Source: Bos javanicus (taxonomy: Eukaryota > Chordata > Mammalia > Artiodactyla > Bovidae). From it: DNA of 64,000 nt. This document shows, piece after piece, positions 31,166 through 42,779 of this stretch (position 1 is its first letter; each line of letters opens with the position of its first letter). The position numbers and the translations under genes were made by a program. The notes below the pieces were generated by a model that ran no database searches, was not told the DNA's origin, and was given only the letters and a program-made list of their open reading frames with translations. The DNA is taken from the NCBI RefSeq assembly GCF_032452875.1, contig NC_083882.1:58047614-58111613 (forward strand), read 5' to 3'.

Positions 31166-32494
31166 TTATTGTAGTTTTTATTATTGTTCAAGGAGCCAAA
31201 CTAGCAGAATTAGGACTAAAACTCTTGCTTGCTAAATTCCAGTCCAGTCTTTTCTGCCATACCAATAGTTTTCATACATTTCAAACATTACTTCTTTAAG
31301 AAAACAGTATCGTATATTGCTCATGTGTCTATAACACAGCAGAGGTTGTCAGAGTTGGAGGAAGGAAGCTGAAGTGCCTCCTGCCCACCCCTACTTCCCA
31401 CCACACAGACAGATATCTCTCCACACGTGACGCTGCATTAACTACCAGGTCAGCTACCTGCAGTCACCATTGTCTGAGAGTCACCAGGGACTTGGTCTCA
31501 ACCAGTTAAGTGGACAGGTAGACAGCAGTGCTTCCATTTGCCTTGTCAGGGCCATTTGTCTCTTCTCCTACTTATCTTTCTTTGCTCTTCATTTGCTGTC
31601 AATCTCTTGGCCCTTTGATCATCCACCTTTTTCTGATTCATGGGCTCCGTCAACTTGACCACTTCCTAAGTGTTAGCAAGGACTTGAGCCTTCCTGTTTT
31701 GTTCTGTTAACTAAAATCTGCTCTCCTGGTTCATGGACCCTCATCCACTTTGCACCCCTCACTGCCTGTAGGAGAGGGAATACTTCCACCACTCTCCTTC
31801 CATCATGCAAGCTTTTGCCATCTCTTCCTAGCTCACTCCCTAACTTTTCAAGAGAGGAAGAGTTATTCATCTGATTGATCAAAATTCTAGATCATTTTTC
31901 ACATCACATTTTCTTTGGGGTCAGATTCCTGTGTGCTGAAGGTACAGACCCATCTATCCCTTTACCTTCTCCAGGTGACTACAAGTAGCCATCCAGGCAG
32001 GCCCACTGTGTTTCCATATGCATGCCTAGGCACGCTGGCCTTTGCCTCTATATAATTCAGCAGGTTAGAAGGATCCAGATTCAAGTTTCTGAGACCTGAA
32101 GCCCAACTTAGTCTTTAAGCTAAAGTCAGCATTCAGCCCAGAACATAACAGTGAGCGTTATTGGATACTCACTCATGCAGATCAATTGGAGTCCCAATTA
32201 ACTGCTACTCCTGACTGTATTTCCTACTGGGAAATCAAATGCAAGAAAAAGTGACTGGTGGGGAAGATCTAAGCCTTCCCATGCCCTGGACAAAAAACCT
32301 TTAATAATCCCACCTCAAATCTGAGCACCTGTGTGACCGTTCTTCTTTAAGCCTGGCCCCCTTTCTCTGCTCCCAACTGTTCACAGGTCCCTCACCCTAC
32401 AGTCATTCCCCTGGTGAAACAGAACACGGCAGACACCCCAGTTGGTGCTCCTCAGGCCCTGAGCCCAGTGTGTCTTTCCCACCACAAATCCATC
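31166..32494. other. No recognised feature
   Basis: About 1.33 kb. Several 60-70 codon frames occur, none with a recognisable domain. 31190-31265 could be a MIR fragment. Confidence 0.45.
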
Positions 32495-32745
32495 CTCCAC
32501 CTGAAGTCTTCCATTAGCTCAATCAGAACAAGGTATCCCTCCTCTGCTTACATAGCACTTAGCTTTTCGTTCAGTTATAGCACTTGCCTCATTCAGCCTC
32601 TTGTTCTAAAAGTTACTTATAACAGGTCAGTCTTACCCTTGAGATGGGAAGCAACACAAAAGCAGGGAGCCTGGTTAATCATTTCTGATACCCCCTCAAC
32701 TTCTACTGTTGGGCTTTGCAAAGTACAGATGCACAATAGTACGTT
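32495..32745 (+). mobile_element. Possible L2 3' fragment
   Basis: 'ctgcttacatagcacttagc', 'agcaacacaaaagcagggag' and the pyrimidine-rich left flank suggest L2. Highly diverged. Confidence 0.35.
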
Positions 32746-32792
32746 GTGACTTGGAGCCAAATAATGTCCCAATAAACCTGATCAGAAGAATT

Positions 32793-34012
32793 ATATATGC
32801 AAGAACTTCCAGATATTCAAGCTGGTTTTAGAAAAGGCAGAGGAACCAGAGATCAAATTGCCAACATCCGCTGGATCATCGAAAAAGCAAGAGAGTTCCA
32901 GAAAAACATCTATTTCTGCTTTATTGACTATGCCAAAGCCTTTGACTGTGTGGATCACAATAAACTGTGGGAAAATTCTGAAAGAGATGGGAATACCAGA
33001 CCACCTGACCTGCCTCTTGAGAAACCTGTATGCAGGTCAGGAAGCAACAGTTAGAACTGGACATGGAACAACAGACCGGTTCCAAACAGGAAAAGGAGTA
33101 CGTCAAGGCTGTATATTGTCACCCTGCTTATTTAACTTACATGCAGAGTACATCATGAGAAATGCTGGACTGGAAGAAGCACAAGCTGGCATCAAGATTG
33201 CCGGGAGAAATATCAATAACCTCAGATATGCAGGTGACACCACCCTTATGGCAGAAAGTGAAGAGGAACTAAAAAGCCTCTTGATGAAAGTGAAAGAGGA
33301 GAGTGAAAAAGTTGGCTTCAAATGCAACATTCAGAAAACTAAGATCATGGCATCCGGTCCCATCACTTCATGAGAAATAGATGGGGAAACAGTGGAAACA
33401 GTGTCAGACTTTATTTTTCTGGGCTCCAAAATCACTGCAGATGGTGATTGCAGCCATGAAATTGAAAGACACTTACTCCTTGGGAGGAAAGTTATGACCA
33501 ACCTAGATAGCATATTAAAAAGCAGAGACATTACTTTGCCAACAAAGGTCCATCTAGTCAAGACTATGGTTTTTCCTGTGGTCATGTATGGATGTGAGAG
33601 TTGGACTGTGAAGAAAGCTGAGCACTGAAGAATTGATGCTTTTGAACTGTGGTGTTGGAGAAGACTCTTGAGAGTCCCTTGGACTATAAGGAGATCCAAC
33701 CCGTTCATTCTAAAGGAGATCAGTCCTGGGTGTTCTTTGAAAGGACTGATGCTAAAGCTGAAACTGCAATACTTTGGCCACCCCATGCGAAGAGTTGACT
33801 CATTGGAAAAGACTCTGATGCTGGGAGGGATTGGGGGCAGGAGGAGAAGGGGACGCCAGAGGATGAGATGGCTGGATGGCATCACCAGACTGACTCAATG
33901 GACATGAGTTTGAGTGAACTCCGAGAGTTGGTGACGGACAGGGAGGCCTGGCGTGCTGCGATTCATGGGGTCGTAAAGAGTCGGACATGACTGAGTGACT
34001 GAACTGAACTGA
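32793..34012 (+). mobile_element. BovB LINE, 5'-truncated, sense
   Basis: 1.22 kb from the palm domain to the 3' tail (CTGAACTGAACTGAA). It is the only long BovB in sense orientation here and contains the RT remnants at 32797-33628. No TSD was recognised. Confidence 0.96.
32797..33907 (+). pseudogene. BovB reverse-transcriptase remnant with YAGD
   Basis: Frame 1 (32797-33054) carries motif A, FIDYAKAFD (catalytic Asp at residue 44). A one-base insertion in the G-run near 32968 shifts the frame. The frame at 32858-33373 then carries GVRQGCILSPC at about residues 80-90 and motif C as YAGD (124-127) instead of YADD. A TGA at 33371 replaces the usual Trp codon, and the thumb/C-terminal part continues at 33392-33628 and 33668-33907. 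With a catalytic Asp lost, a frameshift and stops, it is dead. In BovB this enzyme performs target-primed reverse transcription. Confidence 0.93.
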
Positions 34013-34075
34013 ATATATAATGAACATAATAATATATAGAATACATTTGTAGCTTGCAAAGAACAATTATAAATA

Positions 34076-34393
34076 AAGTGAAAGAAAGTGAAAGTTGCTT
34101 AGTCATGTCTGACTCTTTGTGACTCTGTGGACTATACAGTCCATGGAATTCTCTAGGCCAGAATACTGGAATGGGTAGCCTTTCCCTTCTCCAGGGGATA
34201 TTCCCAACCCAGGGATAGAACCCAGGTCTCCCACGTTGCAAGCAGATTCTTTACCAGCTGAGTCACAAGGGAAGCCCAAGAATACTGAAGTGGGTAGCCC
34301 AGCCCTTCTCCAGCAGATCTTCGCAACCCAGGAATCTAACAGGTTTCCTGTGTTGCAGGAGGACTCTTTACCAGCTGAGCCACCAGGGAAGCC
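34076..34393 (-). mobile_element. Dimeric Bov-tA SINE inside one TSD pair
   Basis: On the minus strand a 116-base Bov-tA head (34278-34393, ending AGTATTCTT) is joined directly to a complete Bov-tA (34076-34277) with a CACTTT-rich tail. A perfect 12-bp TSD, CAATTATAAATA, lies at 34064-34075 and 34394-34405, only at the outer ends, so both units inserted together. Each unit has its own tRNA-like head. Confidence 0.9.
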
Positions 34394-34446
34394 CAATTAT
34401 AAATAGGTAAATACTAAAAGATACTTATATTTTATATTTATACTTA

Positions 34447-34645
34447 CTGCTTGCTTGCATGCATGCTCAGTTGTGTCCTATTCTTTGTGACCTAGGGACT
34501 ATAGTCCACCAGACCTCTCTGTCCATGAAATTCTGCCATTCCCTTCTCCAGGGGATATTCCCAACCCAGGGGTCAAACCCATGTCTCCTGTGTCTCCTAC
34601 ATTAGCAGGCAGATCCTTTACCACTAGCACCACCTGGGAAGCCCA
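34447..34645 (-). mobile_element. Bov-tA SINE, antisense
   Basis: GCATGCATGCTCAGTTGTG to CACCACCTGGGAAGCCC. A TGCTTGCTTGCATGCATGC tail repeat lies at left. Confidence 0.93.
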
Positions 34646-35874
34646 AGTCTCCTCCAAGAACTCACCAAAAACACAACTGCTGAATGTCTGGAAAATGTGC
34701 CCTCTTGTAACAGGGTCGCTACTTTCTCCCCGCTTTCACTTTCCTTAAGACTCTAAGGAAATCTTAGAGTTGGCTCTAAGAATGGAAACTCCAGACAGAA
34801 AGGAGCCCAGCCTCTGGGTAGCTCTGGAGAGACTAGGGCATGCTGTTGGTTCCTCTGCCAGAGACCTGCTTTCAAGTTTGGTTGAGGAGGCCCCAGACAA
34901 TCAGACTATGTTACCACCCGGCTTTTTTTTACTTGTTGAATGCAGGCAGGTCTGCCGAGCCTGCAGCTGACAGCTGTGTTTACAACTTCCCATCACCCTT
35001 GTTAATTAATGAATTCTGGGCCTGGTGCTCACCCTGAATAGACATCTGCATCACGGGATGGTGGCAAGTCATCCTTGCAGGAGAGCCACACAACACCTGG
35101 GCACTGGTGTTAATCAGGGGCGTTGCAGGGCATGCGTGGGGGTGGATAAAAAGCAGCTGAGACGATAGAACACAAGCCTCATGCATGAAGGTTAACCATC
35201 CTAATACAATTCACAGATGCTCTCAGATTTAGTTTCCACAACTTTGAAGACTCTGACTCCTGCTTTACAAATGCACTGCACATATCAGATTACATGCCTT
35301 AAAAAGTGTCCCCAAAGATGTGAACTAAAAATTATGACCACTTCCACTGAAATGATCAATTATTTCCTGGATCATAAGATGTATCAATAAATCTTAGCAG
35401 AGGGTGTAAAGAAGCAGCTACCAGATCCTATGGTAATTCCAAGGGAGGAAAGGGGTCTGTCTCATGTCCTAAAAAGAGCTACCTCATCATAGACTTCAAC
35501 CTCGGAAAGGTTTAACATGGAAGCAAGGGAAATTGAAGTAGAAAATGGCCTCAATCTTCAGAATTTTACTTTCTAGAAAGAAAAATGTCTATTTGTGAGA
35601 TTGTAATGACAAGTGATTATATCCTCAAACAAGGTTGCTCTGTGTGACTAGAGTCAAACAAAAATAGCATGACAGAACAGACTTGCTATCAAAATATTCA
35701 TGAAGTTTTAGACGATTACCGTGATTAGAAAAACTTGGGTTTTCATATGTAAAGAAATTATCGCTGTCTTTTGGAATGCAATAGATCTAATAGTTTCTGT
35801 GATTATCTAACAGGAAAAATCCTATGATATTAATACCAGGTGCCTAATAGAACTCAGAATTTTCCATCCTATTT
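34646..35874. other. No recognised feature
   Basis: 1.2 kb without repeat landmarks. The 65-68 codon frames near 34770-35186 overlap on both strands and are unrecognised. Confidence 0.45.
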
Positions 35875-36000
35875 CTGGCTGTATCACAGCCAGCTGTGTG
35901 ACCTTTGACTTCTCGCCTCCCCATCTAGTCTTCACTTTCCTCATCTGCAAAGTGATAGTAACAACACCTGGCTTGGTTCCTGCATTTCCCAGGACTGTTG
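35875..36000 (+). repeat. MIR SINE fragment
   Basis: 'agccagctgtgtgacctttg' and 'ctttcctcatctgcaaagtg' are the MIR core, sense. Confidence 0.82.
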
Positions 36001-36559
36001 ATCTCTAACTGAGAATGGATGGGAAACTGATTTGCAAACGTGAAGGAGGAATAGGATGATAACAGTAATATTCTAGAGTAGACTTCTTTTGTGTTTTTCT
36101 GTTGCTGTAGTCCTCCTTCCAAGGAACCTTTAGAACTCTGTGTTTCAAAACATTTTTTAAAGTCTGTTCCATTTGGGAATGTTTGGTGGCATGGGGCAGG
36201 GATGTACTTATGGGTTCCATCCAAAAGATAATTGACAAAGACGGTTAAGGAATACTGCCTTTTAAAAATATTATTTGAAAAAGGGGAAAAAATGAAATGT
36301 TAGCCTAATAAAGCAAGTATGAAGCAGCATTTATAAAATAGAGCAAACACTGAGTAACAATTTAACTCAAGACATCAGATGAATGTGTCTGGGAAGTAAA
36401 CTTGGAGTATGGTTTCACACTTGAAAGAACATGGAGCCAAATACATTGATATATTCCTAGAACAATTTAGACTGTCAACACTGATGTGAGAAATCACCAT
36501 TTTTCTATGGAGTCACAGAATTTTACTCTACAGTATTTTCTTTACAGCTGTGAGACAAA
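36001..36559. other. No recognised feature
   Basis: About 560 bases. The two overlapping minus frames (35925-36238) are shadows of each other. Confidence 0.4.
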
Positions 36560-36796
36560 GAAAGGTGTTATCAAAATCCTGTTATGAAAGGCATTGTGCT
36601 GAGTGAAAAGCAAAATTCAAAAAGTTACACACGCTATGGTTCCATTCATGTGACATTCTCAAAAAGACACAAGTATAGTGGCAGAGACTCGATGAGTAGT
36701 CACCGGGGCTTCAGGATGGTGGCAGGTGAGCCTAGAGAGGGATAGCAAGAGAGTTTGGGGGGATGAATGAACTATACGGTATCCTGACTCAGATGG
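36560..36796 (+). mobile_element. L1M 3' end, left part
   Basis: 'ttgtgctgagtgaaaagca', 'ctatggttccattcatgtga' and 'agatggtggcttacac' follow L1M order. Interrupted by a Bov-tA. Confidence 0.8.
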
Positions 36797-37021
36797 TGGC
36801 TTACACATAGCTAAGTCACTTCAGTCTCATCCGACTCTGCAACCCTATGGACCGTAGCCACCAGGCTCCTCTGTCCATGGCATTCTCCAAGCAAGAATAC
36901 TGGAATGGGTTGCATGCCCTCCTCCAGGGGATCTTCCCAATTCAGGGATCGAAGCCACATGTCTTATGTCTCCTGTATTGACAGGCAGGCTCTTTACCAT
37001 CAGCGCTGGCTGGGAAGCCCT
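36797..37021 (-). mobile_element. Bov-tA SINE, antisense
   Basis: AGCTAAGTCACTTCAGTCTC to GCTGGCTGGGAAGCCC, with an approximate TSD TACACAT / TACAAAT. Inserted into an L1M. Confidence 0.92.
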
Positions 37022-37115
37022 ACAAATCTGTATCTGTATTAAAACTCATAGAACTATAGACCAAAAATGAGTCAGTTTTATTGTATGACTGTTTAATAAT
37101 AAAATTAATGAAAGA
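37022..37115 (+). mobile_element. L1M 3' end, right part
   Basis: 'ttaaaactcatagaactata' and 'cagttttattgtatgact' are the last L1M blocks before the A-rich end. Confidence 0.8.
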
Positions 37116-37819
37116 AGGAAAGAGAATAAATAATCACATCACTGAATCATATGCAAGAGAACACAGTTCTTGGTTTCTGAAATGTCATGGCTGTGTTTGT
37201 AAACAAGCTTGACCTCAGAACTTTTCAACATCAATGGGCACAGAAGTCATTTCAGACTTTACTTACAATGAAGATGCTCATAAAATGGGTCTGGAATGAT
37301 ATCTGATATTTTGCATTTCTATAAAGTTCCCAAGTGATGTCAATGCCTCTGTACATGCATATAACACTTCAGAAAGTCTAGGTTTTGTAGAATTTAGTTC
37401 ATGTGGAGCAATTGTGACAAATATGTGCTCTCATGCCAACTGCCCACATCCCTTACTCATAATAGAGATCACTAGTCAGTCAAACACACTTTTCTCCTGA
37501 GCCTGTATAGGTTCACCAGGTAGAATGCAGTTGAGGGCAGATGATGCTCAATAGGGAAGATTATGTGAGTTGAAACCTACTGGTCATCTTGTCCTGCAGT
37601 ATTGATGTAAGTCCCATCCATCAACATTGCAAAGAATCTACTTGGAATACCAACTTTCTTTCTCAGGCCTTAAAGTTCTGGTTCCAAAACTCTGTGTCCT
37701 AGACAAATTAGCCGTAGTTAATTACAGATGTATCTTTCCTTTCAGCAGAGGTAAGAAAACCTATCTTTCCAACATGAGTGGGAATATATCATCTGCTTCT
37801 TTTATTAACTCCCTTAATA
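37116..37819. other. No recognised feature
   Basis: About 700 bases. The 91-codon frame at 37627-37902 runs into a MIR and is not a gene. Confidence 0.45.
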
Positions 37820-38060
37820 TCACATTGCACCTCAGTTTCTTCACCTACAAAATAAGAATACTGCTATCCCTAAGGCTGTTGCGAGAATTAACAAGAAATT
37901 AATGTGACTTGCTTAGAACAGCACTCTGCCCAGAATAAGACTCAGTAATGGGTAACTGGTATGGGTATCATACCATGGGTATCATACAATGGGTATCATA
38001 ATTTCTCAAGGATGCCTAGCACAGTGCCATGTCCGTGACAAATGTTAAAGAAAAATACTA
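37820..38060 (+). repeat. MIR SINE with internal minisatellite
   Basis: 'cacctcagtttcttcaccta', 'aaggctgttgcgagaattaa' and 'gatgcctagcacagtgccat' are MIR blocks. The last two are separated by a 14-bp tandem repeat. Confidence 0.82.
37961..38000 (+). repeat. 14-bp minisatellite, 2.9 copies
   Basis: Unit ATGGGTATCATACM repeated 2.9 times with a single difference between copies. It lies inside a MIR. Confidence 0.95.
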
Positions 38061-38144
38061 TTTCTTCTGTTGATCACTGTGTAAATTAGAATTATTGAAT
38101 GAGCTCAGCAGGAACCTGCTAAGATGCAGAACTTGGTCATTCTC

Positions 38145-38410
38145 GTTGTTGTCATTCCGTCCAACTCTTTGCAACCCCATGGACTGCAGCATGCCAGGTT
38201 TCCCTCTCCTTTACTGTCTCCCTGAGTTTGCTCAAACTCATGTCCATTGAGTCAATGTTGCCCTCCAACCATCTCATCCTCCATCACCCTCTTCTCCTCC
38301 TGCCCTCAATCTTTCCCAGCATCAGGGTCTTTTCCAATGAGTCGGCTCATCAGGTGGTCTAAGTATTGGAGCTTCAGTTTCAGCATCAGTCCTTCCAATG
38401 AATAGTCATT
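38145..38410 (-). mobile_element. BovB LINE 3' fragment, antisense
   Basis: GTCCAACTCTTTGCAACCCC to CAGTCCTTCCAATGAATAGT: 266 bases of the BovB 3' end, diverged, without the typical tail repeat. Confidence 0.92.
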
Positions 38411-38479
38411 CATATGCTTAGTAAATTATCTTTTCAGCAGTTAAACTTTTATTATCATTTAACCTTTCATCAGCTTCAA

Positions 38480-38628
38480 ATCAGATCAGATCAGATCAGA
38501 TCAGTCGCTCATTCGTGTCCGACTCTTTGAGACCCCATGAATCGCAGCACGCCAGGCCTCCCTATCCATCACCAACTCCCGGAGTTCACTCAGACTCACG
38601 TCCATCGAGTCAGTGATGCCATCCAGAT
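38480..38628 (-). mobile_element. Young short BovB 3' end with (ATCAG)n tail
   Basis: A (GATCA)n tail at 38480-38504, then 124 bases of almost consensus BovB 3' end, ending GATGCCATCC. A severely 5'-truncated and recent copy, 70 bases from the older BovB copy. AGATCAG follows at right and may be part of the TSD. Confidence 0.93.
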
Positions 38629-38959
38629 CAGTTCGAAATTTCTTTGCTGATTTTCCAAACCATAAAATACAGTGAATTTTACAAGACCATGGACCTACTT
38701 TGTTATGCATTTCCCCCTGTATTACAAGAGGCTAATTGATGGTATATTTTTTAATGTGAGGTTTTTCTAAAAGGAAGAATGAAAATTCAATATACTTATA
38801 TATGCCATTGGTTTGAGACAAAATCTTAAGAATTATTTTTGTGGAGATAGAGGAATAGAACATGTAAAAACTCAATATTTGAGACTATATGCCATCTACT
38901 GAATGCCCTTCTCTGGTCTGTCATGACAGCTTCTGTTATACATTTTCCTGGTTTTACAT

Positions 38960-39181
38960 GTGTGCACTCAGTCGTTCAGTCAAGCCCTACTCTTGGCGAC
39001 CCCATGGACCGTAACCTGCCAGACTCCTCTGTCCATGGAATTTTCCAGGCAAGAATACTGGAGTGGGTTGCCATTTCCTTCTACAGAGGATCTTCCCTAC
39101 CCAGGGATCAAACCCTCATTTCTTGCATCTCCCGCATTTTGGTAGGTGGGTTCTTTATACCACTACACCACCTGAGAAGCC
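38960..39181 (-). mobile_element. Bov-tA SINE, antisense
   Basis: TGTGCACTCAGTCGTTCAG to CACCACCTGAGAAGCC. Confidence 0.93.
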
Positions 39182-39359
39182 TTCTTTATGTATTTAATGT
39201 CAAAAAAGTCATGACTATTATTTAATGTATTTTCAGCTTTAAAAGGCACAATAGTGTATGTGTGACAACATATGACATATGTAACAACATACAGATAAAG
39301 CCTAAGAACAATTACAAAAGGAGAAAAGATACTGCTATAGAGAAGCCAAGATGAAGAGT

Positions 39360-39440
39360 AAAACAAGAGCTGAATTTGGAGTCAGAAGATAGCGGTGAAG
39401 CATCAGTTCTGTCCCCCAACCTCTCTGAACTTTCATTTAT
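39360..39440 (+). repeat. MIR SINE fragment
   Basis: 'atttggagtcagaagatagc' and 'ccaacctctctgaactttca' are weak MIR sense landmarks. Confidence 0.55.
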
Positions 39441-40544
39441 TAGGATTAATAAAAAAATGTTATTAGTTATCAGATAAGTTATTTTTATGATTAATTTCAG
39501 TTCGGACATTCTAAATATTGATAACATTACATAACACTCATGGGTTTCATTCAAGCATTTGAAAAAAAAAATCTGTATAGTTATCCTAAGTATCCAGGTG
39601 AGAGCAAAAGAAAAAAAAAAAAATTATACTACTTCCAAAGTCTAGTTTAGGTAATAATTGAAGGTTCATTTTCACCCGAGTTACTGGTTTTCTGCCACTG
39701 GAGGGCGTGCGGTGCTTGGTTGTAAACTGTCCCTCTGGGCTTTCGCTCTCTTGCTCACAACTTCATTTTCAGTCCACTGCGTTGGAATCACAGCATCAAA
39801 GAAACCACCTCCCTCATTTGGCAGAGTTAACATATGAGAGGTAGGCCTGAGAGAATGTGTGAGCTGGCAAAGCCAACAGAGCAAAATCTTAATCTGCATG
39901 GTGCCATTTCAACTACCTTTATTTCCCCTTAATAGTCGACCCATACAGACCTTCACACCATGGCCTCGCTTCACTCAGTTCTGAGTGCACTTCTGCTCCT
40001 CTCTCCTTCACGTGGCTTTTCCAAGTTCCCTTGTATTTTTCACAAGTCTCCAGCAGAGACTAGATCCTGGTCCTCTTGAATATAGCCTAGTGGGTGGAAT
40101 GGATTTAGTTCACAATCAGAGTCCACTTACTGGTCTCTAGAAGATTTGCTCCATTCTTGATCTAGGATACGAATAGTGTGAAAGGCAGGAGAAATGCCGC
40201 TTTCCAGGAAGCTGGTTTTTACTGAAATTCTAGTGTCCACTGAGTACAAGGAATGCGTCCCACCCTTTAAAGAGCTCCCAGACTAATTGGAGGATTAAAC
40301 AGAGAATGACAGGGATGGGATACAGAATGACAAGTCTTGAAGGAGCTTTAGAATTCTCTCTTTTTATATGTGAACAACTGAAGCTCTATGTTGAAAACAA
40401 TTGGTAAGTCTTTTCCCAACTTAGAGAAAATGAGTGCTGTGATCAATTACTCATGTCTGCCATGGGCATGGACTAGAGTGTGATGTGCATGGATTTGCCA
40501 ACCCTGATTTTCCATGCTAGGCTCCACTTTTTTCTTTTTTTTTT
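39441..40544. other. No recognised feature
   Basis: 1.1 kb. A-runs at 39559-39568 and 39609-39622. No gene or nameable repeat. Confidence 0.45.
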
Positions 40545-40615
40545 TCCAGTTGGGGAAACTAAGGCCTAAAAAAGGAAAGGAATCTAGTTGAGGTCATTTA
40601 ATTAAGTGTGAAAGA
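40545..40615 (-). repeat. MIR SINE fragment, antisense
   Basis: 'ttggggaaactaaggcctaa' and 'tagttgaggtcatttaatta' are weak MIR core landmarks. Confidence 0.5.
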
Positions 40616-42079
40616 ATAAGTTTTCAAAGCATTATAACCTTAGGCAAATCAGTCTAGAGTTAGAGGAGGGTGTTTTTTCTATTCTGAAACCCCTGACTGG
40701 TTCTTCCACCTCACCTAGTTTTCCTGGCACACTTGGACTGATTTGTTCCTTCTTCTGAAAATATCCTGTGATTTTTTTTTCTTTTTCATTTTTTTTCTTA
40801 TGCAATTGTCACTACTTATTAAAGAATGCATGTCACACGTATAAATAACAAGGCATAAAATGTAATAAATACTCACCCTGTAATCCACCCCTTAATTTAA
40901 GAAATAGAAGCTATTTCAAACCAAGGAGTAGGCTTGCGATGAGATCTAGGCTGAAGGTCAGATTAACCTCAAGATTTACACCCCAGGGGCTCTAAGAGCT
41001 GGGGTGAAAGTGAGTGGCTATCTGTGAAATCATCTTTAATAATGGGGGGCAGAACAAAGATTAAATTAAAAGTTATAAAATAACAATATAACTCTACTAA
41101 CAATAGAGTTAGTAGGCTTCTGTTAGAACCAGGCAACAGTTACTGCCAGCTTTGAAAGAGATGCATCCAGTAGCAATACTTGATGATTTCATGAATCAAT
41201 AAATTCTTAGAAGGAGAAACAAACTAGTCAAGTGAGTGAACTTGCCTGATATAAAGCTACAAAGCAACCTGATGTAGGGAAATGATTCCCAAAAGACAAG
41301 AAACCGAAGACTCATCCCATGACTTACAGTCCCCAAAGCTAAAGTGTCGATCTCTTGTCATTCTCATCTTCCAGCAGGAGGGTTCTTCTCAGTTCTTTTA
41401 CTGCATCCTCTAAAGAGGATGTTCAGTTCACCCTGAATTGACTTCAGAAGTCCAAAGAGACTCAAAGGCTCTGCAGTACAAATAAAACCACCTATGTCCT
41501 TAATTCTTTTCCTTCCCTTGTGCATATTTTTCTGATTTGAAAGATACTGGGGAAAGGTCTGGGACCTAATCAGATAAACAGTTCCTCCATGATACAGTCC
41601 CTTTACGAGGAAAGTTTCAACATTTCGTCCTTCCCAACAATAGTGTTGCCTCCCACTCCAGTGCCATGAGCGTCTCTCTGTGTGATCTGTGTCCCATTCC
41701 CTCCCAGTCTCCAGCGGGGCATGCGTGTCCCTCTTTCTCTGCAGTGATTGCCAGAAATCTCTTAATCTCCTTTGCATATAATCTCCTGTTCTATTTTAGT
41801 CTTCACGTTTTCTTTTTTTTCAATCTCCAAAGAAGCCTAAATTGGGCCAAGGTGGTTTGGTCAGTTTATTTTCAAACTCACCTGAGGGGAAATTTTGAAA
41901 GTAATCACATAAGAAGAGGATAGCTTTCTTCTCTTTCTATTAAAAAGAACCTCAGGGCCTGATCTAGACCACCCCTCAAAAGCAAGATCTAGCCTTTTTT
42001 AAAGCCTACTACAACCTTTGGCTTTTTCAAGACCAGCCCCCACCCCCCACATTGGATCTGCTCTCCAAAGAGTCTGTTA
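40616..42079. other. No recognised feature
   Basis: About 1.46 kb. The 137-codon minus frame (41364-41777) and 85-codon plus frame (41666-41923) have no recognisable domains. 40855-40905 may be old LINE sequence. Confidence 0.45.
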
Positions 42080-42330
42080 AACTAACTGTAAAGAAACTAT
42101 ACTTCCATAAAATTAATTTAAAAAATAAAAATGGACAACCAATAAGAACCTACTATATAGCACAGGGAACCTACCATATAGCACTGCTCAATACTGTGTA
42201 ACGTCTAAATGGGAAAAGAATGTGGAAAAGAATAGATACATGTATGTGTATAACTGACTTGCTTTGCTCTACACCTGAAACACAGCATTGCTAATCACTT
42301 TTCTCCAAAATAAAAATTAAGGCTTTTTTT
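42080..42330 (+). mobile_element. L1 3' end
   Basis: 'aacctactatatagcacagg', 'gctttgctctacacctgaaa' and a terminal AAATAAAAATTAAGG: an L1 3' UTR in sense orientation. Confidence 0.82.
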
Positions 42331-42779
42331 TAAGTCTGTTAAATGAAGATGAAAATAAATGCCTAGTAACTCTGCTGTGTTCATAAAGACAATGTACCCT
42401 GCCCTGCCTCCACAGTTCTCGGTTTTGCAAATAATGCTCCCTGAATTCTCTCCCTTCCCTAATTATTGCTAAGAACTTGGTGTTCTGTGTGAGTTGTCCA
42501 GTAGAAGATTTTAAATAGATAAGGAGTCCTGACTTTGCCCCAAGCCCTACCCCCAGGATACTAATTACCCAGCTAGGTTGAAAAGTGATTTAACACAACT
42601 TTTATGCTCTACAAGCTAACAGTAAACTTCTATTATTTGCCTGAAACATGTCCTGAGATCCTCCCAAATCTCCAATTTCAAGAACACTCGTGGCATCTAG
42701 TTTTCCCTGGTAAATGTTTATTTAACTTTGCTGTGCAATCTTATTTTACTTGATCCCCACTAATAAAATGCCCTCCTTT
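42331..42779. other. No recognised feature
   Basis: About 450 bases between an L1 and an L2. Confidence 0.4.
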
